Shown: positions 38,527 through 49,894, counted from the first letter of the stretch. The stretch: DNA of 64,000 nt from Azorinus chamasolen (GCA_963576725.1 OY755247.1:14007526-14071525); one strand, 5' to 3'. The notes: generated from the sequence alone by a model not told the origin. A program made the numbers and translations.

Positions 38527-38600
38527 ACACGCTAAAGAATTATTGTAAACAAGTACTAGTTGCACGCTAAAGAATTATTGTAAACAAGTAATAGTTGCAC
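38527..38600. repeat. 35-bp direct duplication
   Basis: CACGCTAAAGAATTATTGTA occurs twice, each followed by AACAAGTA. Confidence 0.85.
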
Positions 38601-39190
38601 GGTCCAGGTGAGCCAAATGTAAGATGATCTCTATCCTTATTTTCGAAACTCGCCAATAAATTCTATTTTTGGAAACCGAAACTAGGTTTCAAGGAACTGA
38701 CAACAAAACAGTTTGGCCTATATATAGTGCCGTTTTGGTAATATGAGCCTTTTCGCAAACGGCGTGTCCCTATTCATGTAAGAAATACTGACATCATAAA
38801 TATCAATTAGATTATTCTTTCAAATGGCATATGAACACATGCTATTTTGGCTCTGGCATAAACTATGAGTAGGTTTGTGACCGTAACACGACAAAACAGT
38901 TGCCATCCACATTAGACTCCGAGTGAGATCCGTCGTATTCCAAACGGTTTGACATTTCAAAACCGAAAACAAGGGGTGGATGGCGTGGGGTGGGGTGGGG
39001 TGTTATGGGTTGGTGAGGGGTGAACTCAATATAGGCGCTAGTGCGTGCGTAGACCTGCACCAAGGGCGATTAATCAGAGTAAAAGGCAATCGATTATCAA
39101 ATATTCATACTCATGCCAAAAATATACTGTCTGCTAAATACCTGATATGCTGAACATTTACTAACTTTCGACTAGATCAAACTTTAGAGA
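38600..39190. other. No gene; PB-A2 remnant
   Basis: ATTCATGTAAGAAATACTGA at 38770 is a PB-A2 trace. A GGGGTGG-rich tract lies at 38975-39015. Confidence 0.3.
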
Positions 39191-39194
39191 TATT

Positions 39195-39247
39195 TTCGAC
39201 GACGCCGAGTAACTCGGCCTTTCATCTGGATCCAAGCTGTTTGTTAA
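39195..39247. mobile_element. PB-B half element
   Basis: GACGCCGAGTAACTCGG then CATCTGGATCCAAGCTGTTT, ending at the TTAA of PB-A1. Confidence 0.55.
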
Positions 39248-39493
39248 CCCTTTCCCTGTTCTGTATTTAGGCAAAATTTCAATACCTACCGAATAGTCAT
39301 TGAAAAAATAGTTATAAATAAATATGGAAGGTGAAATATTGTAGACATTTTAGAAAGTAAAGAACCAAATATCTCAAATTCTATTAGCAAACAGAGCAGA
39401 CCCTGATCAGACGGCTCCTCTAGGAGCCGTCTGATCTGGGTCTTCTCTGTTTGCAAATGCGTGAAAACACGTTTATATGAGGGAAAGGGTTAA
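39244..39493 (+). mobile_element. PB-A1 MITE, intact
   Basis: TTAACCCTTTCCCTG to GAGGGAAAGGGTTAA, 250 bp, centre GGCTCCTCTAGGAGCC. Confidence 0.87.
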
Positions 39494-39521
39494 TGCCTGT
39501 CAAGATGTGAAGAGTTATCAT

Positions 39522-39785
39522 TTAAACCTTTCGCTGACCAAAGTCTGTCGTCTGCTAACTTTGTCGTCTGCTAACTCTGTCGTCTGCTAACTTTGTCGTC
39601 TGCTAACTTTGTCGTCTGCTACTAATTTTCATTCTTTTAATTTTCTTCATTTTTGTTTAAAAAACATAGTAACAGTAACAAACAGTTTGGATCCTTATGA
39701 GACGCCGAGTTACTCGGCGTCTCATCTGGATCCAAACTGTTTGCATAGGTAATCACAGATCCGGCATTGGCAGCGAAAGGGTTAA
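39522..39785 (+). mobile_element. PB-B MITE with expanded end repeat
   Basis: TTAAACCTTTCGCTGACC to GGCAGCGAAAGGGTTAA, 264 bp. It has five GTCGTCTGCTAACTTT repeats at 39546-39622 (two in most copies) and an intact palindrome. Confidence 0.87.
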
Positions 39786-39822
39786 CCGAGTTTGGCATGT
39801 TATCATGTTATCTTACATTTTT

Positions 39823-40110
39823 AGTATCCCTTCCTTTCATGAGTATTCATGTAAGAAATAATAACGTCATGAATATTAATTAGATTAATATGTTATACAG
39901 CACATGGACACATGATGTTTTGGCCATGGCGGATACTGCAGTATCATATCTATATTATATCATAAGCAAACAGAGCAAACGCTGACTTATATTACCCCAT
40001 AAGTTAAGGGCAGACCCTGATAAGAGGGGTCGTCTGTAGGGGTCGTCTGATCTGGGTTTACTCTGTTTGCAAAAGCATAGAAAGGCGTATTTATGGAGTA
40101 AATGGCTATA
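39823..40110 (+). mobile_element. PB-A2 MITE
   Basis: TTCATGTAAGAAATAATAAC; the core is interrupted (AGAGCAAACGCTGACTTATA) and then right arm GTCGTCTGATCTGGG. Confidence 0.62.
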
Positions 40111-40197
40111 AATCTGTCCAAAGTAGAACGTTCTTTGAAAATGGGTTACAGAAGGCTATCGATTATACCTCAGGGATCAACCTTTTCCTTATTTTAT

Positions 40198-40570
40198 TTA
40201 ACCCATTCCCTCAATTTGACGACTCTGTAAAAGTCACTTTGTGAAACCATTGTGATAAATAGAGCATTTGCTCCTATAGGAGCAAATGCTCTATTTATCA
40301 CAATGGTTTCAAACTACAAAATTCTAAAATTTTCCTTTTCTCTAGTCAATGCTCCTTTTCGGTAGATTTATTCAAAGAGGTTGGATCTAAATATACCTAA
40401 AAGGAGCATTTTCTAGAGAATAGGAACATTTTAGAATTGCATAGTTTTAAAACCATTGTGATAAATATCTCTAGTATTTGCTCCAAAGGAGCATATTCTC
40501 TATTTATCACAATGGATTCAAAAAGTAACTTTTTACAGAGACGTCAATAGGCACCAGTAGGAGGGAATGT
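40198..40570. mobile_element. PB-D tail-to-tail inverted dimer
   Basis: A full PB-D palindrome (GAGCATTTGCTCCTATAGGA) at 40245-40312 and a second at 40455-40515 in opposite orientation, joined through GGAGCATTTTCTAGAG; outer ends TTAACCCATTCCCTC and GGAGGGAATG. Confidence 0.72.
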
Positions 40571-40648
40571 GGACACACAAGGCATACACAGATACATGTA
40601 TGCGTATACGGTAGCACTTGTCTTAACCGGTCATCAAAAAAATCTAAT

Positions 40649-40900
40649 TGTGCGGTGGTCTAGTGGTAACGCGCTTGAATACCAATCCGGAGGTCCGGGG
40701 TTCAAATCCCGGTACCTCCCGGACATTTCAGAGACGCTTTTCAGTGTCTCCCGCCCACACCTCCTCTACACACAGAGGTTAAAATGGGTACATGTACCTG
40801 TGGAGGTCACTAGCCGGTACTGCGGGCGGCTGCATGATTGTGCCATAAAAATTATGTTAGCAGTGTTCAATATTGTAGGCGAATGACTCAATGACCAGGT
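40649..40900 (+). mobile_element. tRNA-derived SINE
   Basis: The first 72 bases are tRNA-like, with A box TGGTCTAGTGG, B box GGTTCAAATCC and an ACC anticodon position. The acceptor stem does not pair, so it is not a working tRNA. A non-tRNA body follows; its 3' limit is uncertain. Confidence 0.6.
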
Positions 40901-40964
40901 GAGTAAATGTACAGTCGGTTGAGCGGTCATTGGGACTGGAAGTAGACTATAACTAGGTACCTTA

Positions 40965-41100
40965 TCTGTAAGGTAGGTGGTAGCTTAATGCCTGTAAAAA
41001 TATAGGGTCTTTCTGCTTTACTTTTGCCCTGCATGAAGCATCCACCTGCTTTTCAATATTTCAATAAATGAATGGCCGCTTAAAACATGATCCACTGTAC
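40965..41100. mobile_element. PG-type MITE, decayed
   Basis: GGTGGTAGCTTAATGCC, CTTTCTGCTTTACTTTTGCC, TGGCCGCTTAAAACATGATC. Confidence 0.45.
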
Positions 41101-41389
41101 ATATATATCGATTACAACACCTTAGCCAAGTAAAATTGTTGAGGAAGAGGACGGCGATCAATGTGAAAACATACCCGGGGCCATATAGGGATATCGTGCA
41201 CCCCGTCTGACTTTTTCATGGGTACCAGGGTGTCTGGTAGGGTCTGTTGAGTGAAAATAAAAAAAAATACTTTTGAAAAAACTCATTCCTGCGATGGGTA
41301 TTTCTACGGTTTCCATGGCAACCAGTGGTCTGGACAACGGCGATGGGTAAAGGTAATAATGTAGTATATCTATGCTATTCGGGACAGTA

Positions 41390-43175
41390 CGAGTTTGAAA
41401 CTGGTGCCAAACTAAAGGTCAGACATTGGTCCTTAATTAGGAATATGTTTTTCTTAATAACCTCATTTGCATAATCATGAATATTAATGAGAAAACCGAA
41501 AAATTAATGAAAAAATGCTTGAAGATGGTGAAAACTAGATCTGAAATCACTTGTCATGCTCCAAATACACCCAAATATGTTCTGATATATAAACATCCTC
41601 AAGGAGAGTATTTAATAAAACAAAATCGTGGCTCTATGGCTAATTTGCATTTTATTGAGTGTTTGAGTATCCATAACAGACGTATGTCCGGACAGCGTTA
41701 GTGCATAGAGAAGATAAACATTATCTCTCAAGGCCTTCGAGAGCTGGTATAGCTGTCAGTACCAACTTGTTACCAAACATAAAATAAATACACTGGTCTT
41801 TAATTTAGAATGTAATGTTGTTAATAAGTTATATATATATAAATATCAATGAGACCCCACCCCCTAAAAATGAGAGAAAAGGACAGGAAAATGGTGAAAA
41901 CTAGATCTGAAATCATCTGTGATGCTCCAAATGCATAGAGATATGTTTCTATGCATAAATCCACCTCAATGAGAGTAATCTAGCTGATAGTTTGTAACAA
42001 GAGTATCGCATACGTTACATAATACGCCCACTTGCAAACTTTCTCTGATTCAACATGCCTTATAAGTGTTGACATTTTCTAATCCGTGCTTCAGATCTTG
42101 ATTTCCATATTAAGGTGATAGTATTTTTAAAAATAATGAAGTGAATATCTTATTAAATAAAATAAGTTACAGCTAATCCTCATATTTGCAGATTTTTGTA
42201 AAGTGCAACGGCTATAACTCTGTAAACACAAACTGAATGAACCTCAAAATAAACTCAGCTTCATATTTTGTTGCTTAAAACATTTGTGTTTTGTTTCATT
42301 TATATCATTTTAATAGTTTTCCCAGAAAACAACAGACAAACTAAAAGTTGACCAACAAACAAAGCAATGAACACACGAAGTTCAAGGACCATAACTTTAG
42401 AATAAAATGACATATCAAAAACCCCGCAATATATGTGAAAATTCATATTAAGATTTAACCATATAAAAAAATTGAAGTAAATATATTTACAAATGAAAAG
42501 TTATGGCCATCCTGATACTTGCATAGATTTGCATTATTGTTTTAAGTGCAAGGGTCATAACTCCGAAACGACAAATCAAATGAACTTCAGATCTTGATGC
42601 ATTAAACATGTGTGAAAAATGAAAAAGTTATGACCATCCTCAAATTTACATAGATTTGGATTTTTTTAAGTGCAAGGGCCATAACTCCGAACATGCATGC
42701 TAAATATCAAGTCTGTATGTGTACTGGTTCAAAAGTTATGGCCAATGCTAAAGTTGTTGATTTGACCTATATATTCGACCTCTGACCGTGAAGGATCACC
42801 TTGACATTGACATGTTACCCCTTAAAGTATTCGACTTTATGAGATACTTATGCATGCCAAATATCAAGTCTCTATCTCTACAGATTTAAAAGTTATGTCC
42901 AATGTTACAGTTGCTGACAAACAAACAAACAAACATCATCTGACCTTTGATCCTGAAGGATGACATTGACATGTCACCGCTCAAAATTTGTTGCGTTATG
43001 AGATACATATGCATGCCAAATATCAAGTCTCTATATGTACTGGCTCCAAAGTTATGGCCAATGTCAAAGTTTGTGACAAACAAACAAACAGATAGGGCGA
43101 AAACATATGCCTCCAACTCGGATCTTGGCGGCATGAAAACATATTCTCAATTAAGGACCAATGTCTTACCTTCTC
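41390..43175. mobile_element. HL-type tandem units with inverted ends
   Basis: AGACATTGGTCCTTAATTA at 41420 is inverted at 43148-43166. Inside are two ~385-bp units (GGTGAAAACTAGATCTGAAA), a TACGCCCACTTGCAAAC head at 42019, CCATAACTCCGAAACGAC units, and AAAGTTATGGCCAATG units. Confidence 0.55.
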
Positions 43176-43323
43176 GTTTTTACTTATATGAGATGGCACG
43201 TGGTAAGAAGATAGCGAGAAGATCGTGTCACCTGTGCATTTTGCTGGCGATTATTGGTTCATATAGCGTCATCTCACTTTAATTTATTCAACGTCAGGTG
43301 TCTGGACTATACTTATGATTCGT

Positions 43324-44448
43324 TTAATTCTTTCGCTGCCAAATTTTGTCGTCTGCAAACTTTGCCGTCTGCTACAATTTTCCATTTTTGTTTTTTTATG
43401 CCCCCGTGACGACAGTCAGGGGGCATTATGTTTTGCACCTGTCCGTCTGTCTGTCTGTCCGTCCGTCTGTCTGCCCATGCGTCACGATTTGCTATATAAA
43501 GTGTTATATGTCAGTAATTTCTGCACTTATACACATGAAACTTCACATACACACCAATTTGTACTATCATTTTACTTCCCACTCATGTTGCCCACACGCC
43601 CAATGTCAATGTCATATGACTTGGAATTTTTACATGCAGTTGGTTGCCACAGCTTTTTCATTGTCTTATATCTCCCTAACCACAATAGCTATTGCCATGG
43701 AATTGCATATACACATTAAATACCATCCATACCTTCATTGTACACACAGTCCAGGCTGCCCACAAGCCCAAGGTCAAGGTCAAATGACTTGGAAATTTTA
43801 CATTCAGTTGGTTGTCACATTTTTTCATCGTCTTATATCTCCTGAACCATTGTAGCAATTCGCATGGAATTGCATATACACATGAAATACCATCTATAAT
43901 TTCATTGCACACCCAACAAATGCTGCCCGCAAGCCCAATGTCAAGGTCAAATGACTTAGGAATTTTATGTGCACTTGGTTGTCACATTTTTTCATTGTCT
44001 TATATCTCCCTTACCACTGTAGCTATTGTCACAGAATTGCATATACACATTAAACACCATTCATACTTTCATTGCGCACCTAGCCCGGGCTGTCTGTAAG
44101 CCAAAGGCCAAGGTCAAATGACTTACAGTTGGTTGTCACATTTTTTCATCGTCTTATATCTCACTAACGGCTATAACTATTGGCATGGAATTGCATATAC
44201 TCATTAAACACCATCCATAATTTCATTAAGCACCCAGCCCATGCTGCCCGCAAGCCCAAGGTCAAAGTCAAATGACTTAAGAATTTTACATGCAGCTAGG
44301 CAAGCACCGATATCGCTGTGTCTTACAGACACACTTTTCTAGTTTATTTTTGTTTCAAGAAACATTCACAGTAACAAACATTTTGGATCCAACCAGTTTG
44401 CATAGGTACATGTACTCACGGATTGAGCATTGGCAGCGAAAGCCTTAA
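43324..44448 (+). mobile_element. PB-B MITE split by an HL element
   Basis: TTAATTCTTTCGCTGCC, GTCGTCTGCAAACTTT, the HL insert, then GTAACAAACATTTTGGATCC and GGCAGCGAAAGCCTTAA. Confidence 0.78.
43399..44342 (+). mobile_element. HL element, ends TGCCCCC...CTAG
   Basis: Hairpin TGCCCCCGTGACG/CAGTCAGGGGGCA, then CCGTCTGTCTGTCTGTCCG, five ~155-bp units (GGAATTGCATATACACATTA; CCCAAGGTCAAGGTCAAATG), then hairpin GTGTCTTACAGACAC and CTAG. TTTA borders both ends. Confidence 0.8.
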
Positions 44449-44449
44449 G

Positions 44450-44745
44450 CTTTTGAGAAGTCTAACTTTCGCACGAATTTGTCAAACATATTACCGTTTG
44501 ATCTGATGAACAACTTAAGCTCGCTACTTGTTTTACGAATACTATTTTAACAAAAGTCGTGTCGAAAATTATCTCCGAAAATGTTTATATTATGATAAAC
44601 AGTGCAGCTCGTGATCAATAGGCTTTGGTGAGAGCCCTTTCATCTGAGTCTACACATTCTTGATTCGGAACAGACCTTGAGTCATTTAGCGTCTCATCGT
44701 GATGTAAAATGGTTAATTCTTGTATACTGTGAAGATTCATCGTAT
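44450..44745. other. No clear gene
   Basis: A decayed PB core may lie at 44600-44705 (ACAGTGCAGCTCGTGATCAA; GCGTCTCATCGTGATG). Confidence 0.25.
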
Positions 44746-44749
44746 GCAT

Positions 44750-45040
44750 GTACCGTTGAACATCGACATCTTGAACTTCAAGGGAGCATATATGCATTAA
44801 ATCGAGATAACAGAAGTTCGAGTCGTCAAATTTCTCAGCTTAATGTAGGTCGAAATTAGTGCTTTCAGCATTACTTTAGACCTGCATTAAGCATTTAGAC
44901 CTGCATTGAGCAGTCAGATGTGTTTCTAGATATGCGTAGTGATATATTTTAGAACACTTCTGTAGTTCGAGTTATACTGAGGTTCGAGTTATACTGAGGT
45001 TCGAGTTATTCGAGTTCGAATAATCCAGGTTCCACTGTAT
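44750..45040. mobile_element. PG-3 MITE
   Basis: CGTTGAACATCGACATCTTG, ATCGAGATAACAGAAGTTCG, hairpin AATTAGTGCTTTCAGCATTAC, tripled GTTCGAGTTATACTGAG, end GGTTCCACTGTA. Confidence 0.68.
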
Positions 45041-45262
45041 CTACAAGCCATCTCAAAATGTCCTTTCAATGGAGAAGCTGAACGGCTACAATCACAGCTA
45101 TGGCAATTTGAATTGAATTTATAAGAAATTAACTATTCCTCGCTATTAGTGTTACATCTTAAACACACAAACCATATTGATATCCAAGATGTCCTCCAAC
45201 GCTATTTAATACGCCACCATTCTTTTTCTCGCTTTAATGATGGCTGTTTGATGATATAATTA

Positions 45263-46345
45263 TTGTACCGCATGACTATCAATGTAGAAAAGACTAAAGC
45301 AATGTACATTACATCCAAGCCAAAGTCATATGGTATTCGATTACTTGAACCTACATTGAAATTTGATCATGATTTTATCACATGTAGCACAGAAGAAAAA
45401 TTGTTGGGGGTTACAATTGATAGCGCTCTAACTTGGGAAAGACATATTGACATTACCTTAAAGAAATGTAATTCTTTATTATTTTTGTTATCGCGCATAA
45501 AGACATTTCTCACTATCCCTATACGAAAATTATTTTTTAATGCTTACATCCTTCCCCATCTTGACTACTGTTGTATTATATGGGGTAATTGTAATGTTTC
45601 TCTAGAAGATAGACTTATTCGATTTCAGAAAAGAGCTGCAAGAATAATTCTTGACAAGGATTACAATAGTCCTTCTAATGTTTTATTTAACGAACTCAAC
45701 TGGATAACCTTTCCTGAGAGGGTTATATTTCAAAAGGCGGTTTTATTATACAAAATTTTTAGCGGTCAGTCTCCCGATTATCTAAACGATTTGTTTAAGT
45801 TTACCTCAGATGTCCATAATCGAACTCTGCGATCTTCATCTCAGTTTCAGCTTTATTCTCCAAGGCCTAATACTGAGATCTTTAGAAAATCATTCGTCTA
45901 TTCTGGTACACTTATTTGGAACAGTCTACCAATTACTATCAGAAATGCCATTTCTGTTAATCAGTTCAAACTATTTTATTTGCAGTGGATCCGACAGAGA
46001 AATTGACCAATTAGTCCATAATTATACATTTTGACAACATATATCCTTTATCTGTACATACCATAATTCTCAATACTGGTATACAATGTAAATAGTTTTT
46101 ATTGTAGCAGTTTGTTGTAGCAGAATTGTTCTAATGCTGTATAATTATGCTGATTTCATTTTTCATTATTGAAATTACTGCACTGGACACATTGTTTAAT
46201 ATTATGTTCCGTGATTGTTATCTTTGCTCATAAATGTATGAAATGTACCGATTAAGAGGGCATCGGGGTAGATTAGCCATTTGGCTAACCGAGGTGCCCT
46301 TATTAATCAAGGTATTTTTATTCATTCATTTACTCATTTAGATTA
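45263..46345 (+). mobile_element. 5'-truncated non-LTR retrotransposon (CR1/L2/Jockey-like RT C-terminus)
   Basis: A 247-codon reading frame (45263-46006) starts at MTINVEKTKAM and carries KLLGVTID..LTWERHI, LPHLDYCCIIWGN, RFQKRAARIIL, YKIFSGQSPDYLNDLF and a terminal LIWNSLPITIR, all typical of the segment after the RT palm. The catalytic YADD box is missing because the copy is truncated, so it is inactive. The 3' UTR ends with a small hairpin (TTAGCCATTTGGCTAA) and an ATTC repeat tail. Confidence 0.85.
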
Positions 46346-46394
46346 ATTGGTTACTCTGCAAGCCTTTTATTCATTCAATTCGTCAAAAACCTTC

Positions 46395-46455
46395 TGCATA
46401 CAGATTCGATCCAGATGAAACGTTGAATAACTGAACGTCTCATCAGGTTCAATTA
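46395..46455. mobile_element. PB-B core remnant
   Basis: CGATCCAGATGAAACGTTGA and CGTCTCATCAGGTTC. Similar remnants lie at 46725-46785 and 47130-47200. Confidence 0.45.
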
Positions 46456-46934
46456 GTTTACTCTCTTAACTGCATTTTTTTTTTTGAAGCAGAGGACAAT
46501 TTAGTTGAACTAATAATGAGCTAAAATATTTTCTTGTATTTATAATAATGACAGCGTGGGTAAATGACGTCACAAATATGTGATTTTGATAGCGCGTGCA
46601 TTCATCCACCTGAATCGGGGTCAGATGTCATTTATGCAATTCATTTATTGTGTGCAAAACGTTATATATTATAGCTTTATATTATTAACAATTTGGATGA
46701 TAGTGGCAAATCAAATTTATGATAACAGATTGGATCCAGATTAGACGCCAAGTTACTCGGAGTTTTAGCAGGATCCAACTGCGTGTCCTTCAACAATAAA
46801 TCTACAAATTGAAGCAGACAACAATTATTAATTATCCAGACGCAAAAATAGGGGGCCTACTGAATTTCTGAACATTGCTTTCGAGTGCATATAGATCTGT
46901 GTTTTACTGTTTTGTATATTGTATGAAATGCTTT

Positions 46935-47035
46935 TGTTCTAGGGCCTCAATGTAGGTTAGTCATTATGACTAATTGAGCTACCCTCGTTAAACAAAGTAT
47001 TTAATTCATTCATTTCATTCGCTTAGTTTTATTGT
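46935..47035 (+). mobile_element. 3' tail of a related non-LTR element
   Basis: GGGCCTCAATGTAGG, the hairpin TTAGTCATTATGACTAA, then CTCGTTAAACAAAGTATTTA and an ATTC tail. This is the same layout as the end of the RT-bearing copy. Confidence 0.6.
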
Positions 47036-47228
47036 TACTCAAAGAGTCATTTTTTTTTAGTTTGCTCTTGAATGTTTTATCGTTTGTATGCTAGACATTA
47101 TTTGTCTCCATTAATACAGAAAAATCAGAGTGAATCAACCAGCTTTAATCTGGATGAGACGCTAATTGCTCTGGTGCTTCATCTTAAAAGCAACTGTTTG
47201 TACGGTATATCCGCTAAATAAAACCTAC

Positions 47229-47368
47229 CGTTTTAAATAGCCTTTCATTTCGATTCCATGCATATGTACAATAGCTGGTGAATATACGTTACCACACAGC
47301 GTCTGATCGTGGTTGGACCCAATGTCATTGCGAAATCGGGCCAACTTTGCGCTGACGTCTTGTGGGAT
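47229..47368 (-). other. Possible orphan exon
   Basis: An open minus-strand stretch lies between an acceptor-like GGTTTTACCCAG and donor AAACG|GTAGGT. It reads IPQDVSAKLARFRNDIGSNH and on to MKGYLKR. It resembles no family I recognise and no repeat seen here. Its phase would allow in-frame joining to the acceptor before M28 exon 1, but that would bury the signal peptide. Confidence 0.2.
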
Positions 47369-47479
47369 CTGGGTAAAACCTTGAAATATTATAGACCCTA
47401 TGCTAACCATTAAGTAAAACTTTAATTCTACCAGTAACCATATGTATCTTTAAATATGTATGTAGCTTTTACTAGATTG

Positions 47480-47571
47480 TTTTTAATGTGCTTGTATATA
47501 CGTGTATGTTACTGTTGAGGGCCTCATGGAAGATTGATTTTATCAAATGAGTTCTCTCGTTAAATAAAGTC

Positions 47572-47607
<36 letters not shown>
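47480..47607 (+). mobile_element. 3' tail of a related non-LTR element with (ATT)n
   Basis: GAGGGCCTCATGG, a small TGATTTTATCA hairpin and CTCGTTAAATAAAGTC are followed by about 12 ATT repeats. It matches the other two tails in order and spacing. Confidence 0.6.
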
Positions 47608-47774
47608 GTGTGTTCCTTGTGACCATGTTGAAATGATGTATGTTTTAGTGTATGTATTTGCAATGCTGTCGAAAGAAGTGGACCTTATACGAATTGATGA
47701 TAAAAGTTTGAAAGTTTGACAAACTACTGACCGTGTTTCAAACAGACCGGATGCTGATGAGACCCCGGGTTACT

Positions 47775-47947
47775 GGGTCCATGCTTATAAAGTTTTTTAG
47801 TTGAGTCTTGAGTTCGTTCTCAAGCTTTTGATCGGTCAGATTTGAGTTCTTAAGCTTTTGATTGGTCAGATTTGAGCCAAAGGCTCAAATCTGACCAATC
47901 AAAAACTTGAGAACGAACTCAGACTCATTTTTATTAAGCATGGACCC
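47775..47947. mobile_element. FB-I foldback, full length
   Basis: GGGTCCATGCTTATAAAG to AAGCATGGACCC; inner hairpin ATTTGAGCC-AAA-GGCTCAAAT. Confidence 0.8.
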
Positions 47948-48084
47948 TGGTTTCCAATAATGGCGTGGTCGCCATTGGCAGACTAAAGGTTAACCCATTA
48001 ACCCTGGTCCTGTTCTAAGTTGCATTACCTACTCAATAGTCATGGAGACAAAAGTTATAATGAAATATAGGAATATGGAAGACC

Positions 48085-48302
48085 GACTAGAACCCCTTAA
48101 CCCATTACATGTACCTGTTCTATGTTTATTCTCAATCGTAATACCAACTGGATATTCATGGACAAAGTAGTTATAGTGAAATATGGATGGTGGAACAGTG
48201 TAGCCATTTTAGAAAGTGAAGAAACAGATCTACCAAAGTCTGATCTGGGTCTAGCCTGTTTGCAAATGCGTGAAAATAGTTATATGAGGGAAAGGGTTAA
48301 TC
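48085..48302 (+). mobile_element. PB-A1 MITE, core reduced
   Basis: TTAACCCATTACATGTACCT, AAATATGGATGGTGGAACAG, only the right arm TCTGATCTGGGTCTAGCC, end GAGGGAAAGGGTTAA. Confidence 0.65.
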
Positions 48303-48431
48303 CATGGGTTTAGCTTTTAACAGACTTGTTTCTTAAAATCATAGTTAAAATCGGCGATCTTGCGAATATGTACAGTTTGACAGCCATCATTCTATTGTCA
48401 TCTTGACATCTAGTATACATGTGTACCCTTT

Positions 48432-48645
48432 TACAGTAAAACCTCTCTATAACGGTCACTAAACTACATCAAGTGTTTTGTGTAAAAGGCAGGTGGCTGC
48501 TTAAAGGCAGGTAAAAGTAAAACAGAACGCTCCTATAGGAGCGTTCTGTTTCACTTTCACTTTCACCTTGCATTAAGCATCCACCTGCCTTAAATACCAA
48601 CTAATTAAAACAATTTAGTGGCCGTTATAGAGAGGTTTTACTGTA
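48432..48645. mobile_element. PG-1 MITE, intact
   Basis: TACAGTAAAACCTCTCTATA to its inverse; palindrome tip ACGCTCCTATAGGAGCGT. Confidence 0.87.
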
Positions 48646-48734
48646 AATCTGATTTTTCATCTGTATTGAGTTTACATGTAGTTATAATTGTATACATGTA
48701 GTTAAAAGGTCTTAAACGGAGAATGGTGCGTATT

Positions 48735-48905
48735 CAGATATTATATAGAATCATCATTTCTCCATCGAACCCCATATTGTTATCACTATTTAGAACCCTC
48801 TCTTCGAGACGATTCTAAAGTGTGGTCACAACAGAGATTTGGTGGAGAAATAAAGAAGTTATTCTTGATCTGTTTTAATTTACGTATATTAGCTGGACCT
48901 CTTGT
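48735..48905. mobile_element. P5 element
   Basis: ATTTCTCCATCGAACCCCAT and inverse around CTCTCTTCGAGACG, followed by TTATTCTTGATCTGTTT. Confidence 0.65.
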
Positions 48906-49135
48906 CTTCACTATAGAGTTCAGTAACTGATCTCGCTTTAAACAAGGGTTATATATAAAGAGGTATAGTGGACCCATAGGCGACCATTATTTACTTATCG
49001 CAGAAGTCTTAAAAAGCATGTGGTAGCTTAAATAATTCAGGGCTAACGTGCTTTACGAGAAAGCTCCATGACCTGCAATTACGCTACCATCTGTCTTAAA
49101 GAAACCAAGAAGTATGCGTCTTTTTAGTGTTCACT

Positions 49136-49371
49136 TAACCCATTCCCTCCTACTGACGCCTTTTAACGCCTCTGTAAAAGTAATTTCTTTAAAGTTTTTA
49201 AACCATTTTGATAGTACATTTGCTACATAGGAGCCGCATTTGCTCTATTTATCACAATAGTTTCAAAACTACACAATTCTAAAACGTTCATTTTCACTAG
49301 TAAATGCTCCTTTTCGGTAGATTTATTCAAAGGGGTTAGGTCTAAAAATAGTCCAGGACGGAATGGGTTGG
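49136..49371 (+). mobile_element. PB-D MITE, core decayed
   Basis: TTAACCCATTCCCTCCTACT, TTTGCTCTATTTATCACAAT, TCGGTAGATTTATTCAAAGG, GGAATGGGTTG. Confidence 0.72.
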
Positions 49372-49408
49372 GAGAATTTCTACTGTGTGTTGAACACATA
49401 GTTAAATG

Positions 49409-49602
49409 CAGTAAAACTCCTCTAATGCGACCACTTTATGAATAAACAAGGATGTATTTATAAACAGGTGGTTGCTTAATGCAGGACGAAAGTTATGCAG
49501 AAAGCTCCATCTGCATAACTTTCGTCCTGCATTAAGCTACCACCTGCCTTTGCCACTGTGAATTATGCCCCTTTTTGCTGGTCGCATTATAGGGGTTTAC
49601 TG
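49409..49602. mobile_element. PG-2 MITE, palindrome tip shortened
   Basis: GCAGTAAAACTCCTCTAATG to TTATAGGGGTTTACTG; arms CGAAAGTTATGCAGAAAGCT with the CTATAGG tip missing. Confidence 0.78.
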
Positions 49603-49654
49603 TGGTCTTAACTATAGTGTTATATTAGATGAATATGATTATTAAGAATCGTAC

Positions 49655-49800
49655 CTGTCTAAGAGAACCGCCAGCATCCAATATTCAAGATGATATTGCT
49701 CGGCCTTGTATTACCATCTGCGCCATCTTAGATGATATTTTTGTGTTATGGTTGTAGCCACGTGTTGAAAAGTGGCCACTCAGTGTGTATTCGAACCTGT
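49655..49800 (-). other. Possible non-coding 5' exon with strong donor
   Basis: TTAGACAG|GTACGATTC at 49655 is a good donor in non-repetitive sequence upstream of the M28 gene on its strand. Only a 13-codon open stretch precedes it. The 5' limit is arbitrary. Weak evidence. Confidence 0.15.
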
Positions 49801-49894
49801 GATTGCATGGATTGCACGTGCGAAAACAGAAATATCATTCGTACCGGCTCGACCCAATAAGTGAATATGCCATTTCAGTAAACAGTATGGAAAA

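Noticed and set aside
40569..40886. 105-codon frame with VRWSSGNALEYQSGGPGFK
   Set aside because: This is the translation of a tRNA-derived SINE head.
43315..44099. Overlapping frames rich in HIHIK and SYISL
   Set aside because: They are translations of the ~155-bp HL tandem units; the reading frame shifts from unit to unit.
45263..46006. Active reverse transcriptase
   Set aside because: The copy starts after the palm; the YADD catalytic box and everything upstream are absent.
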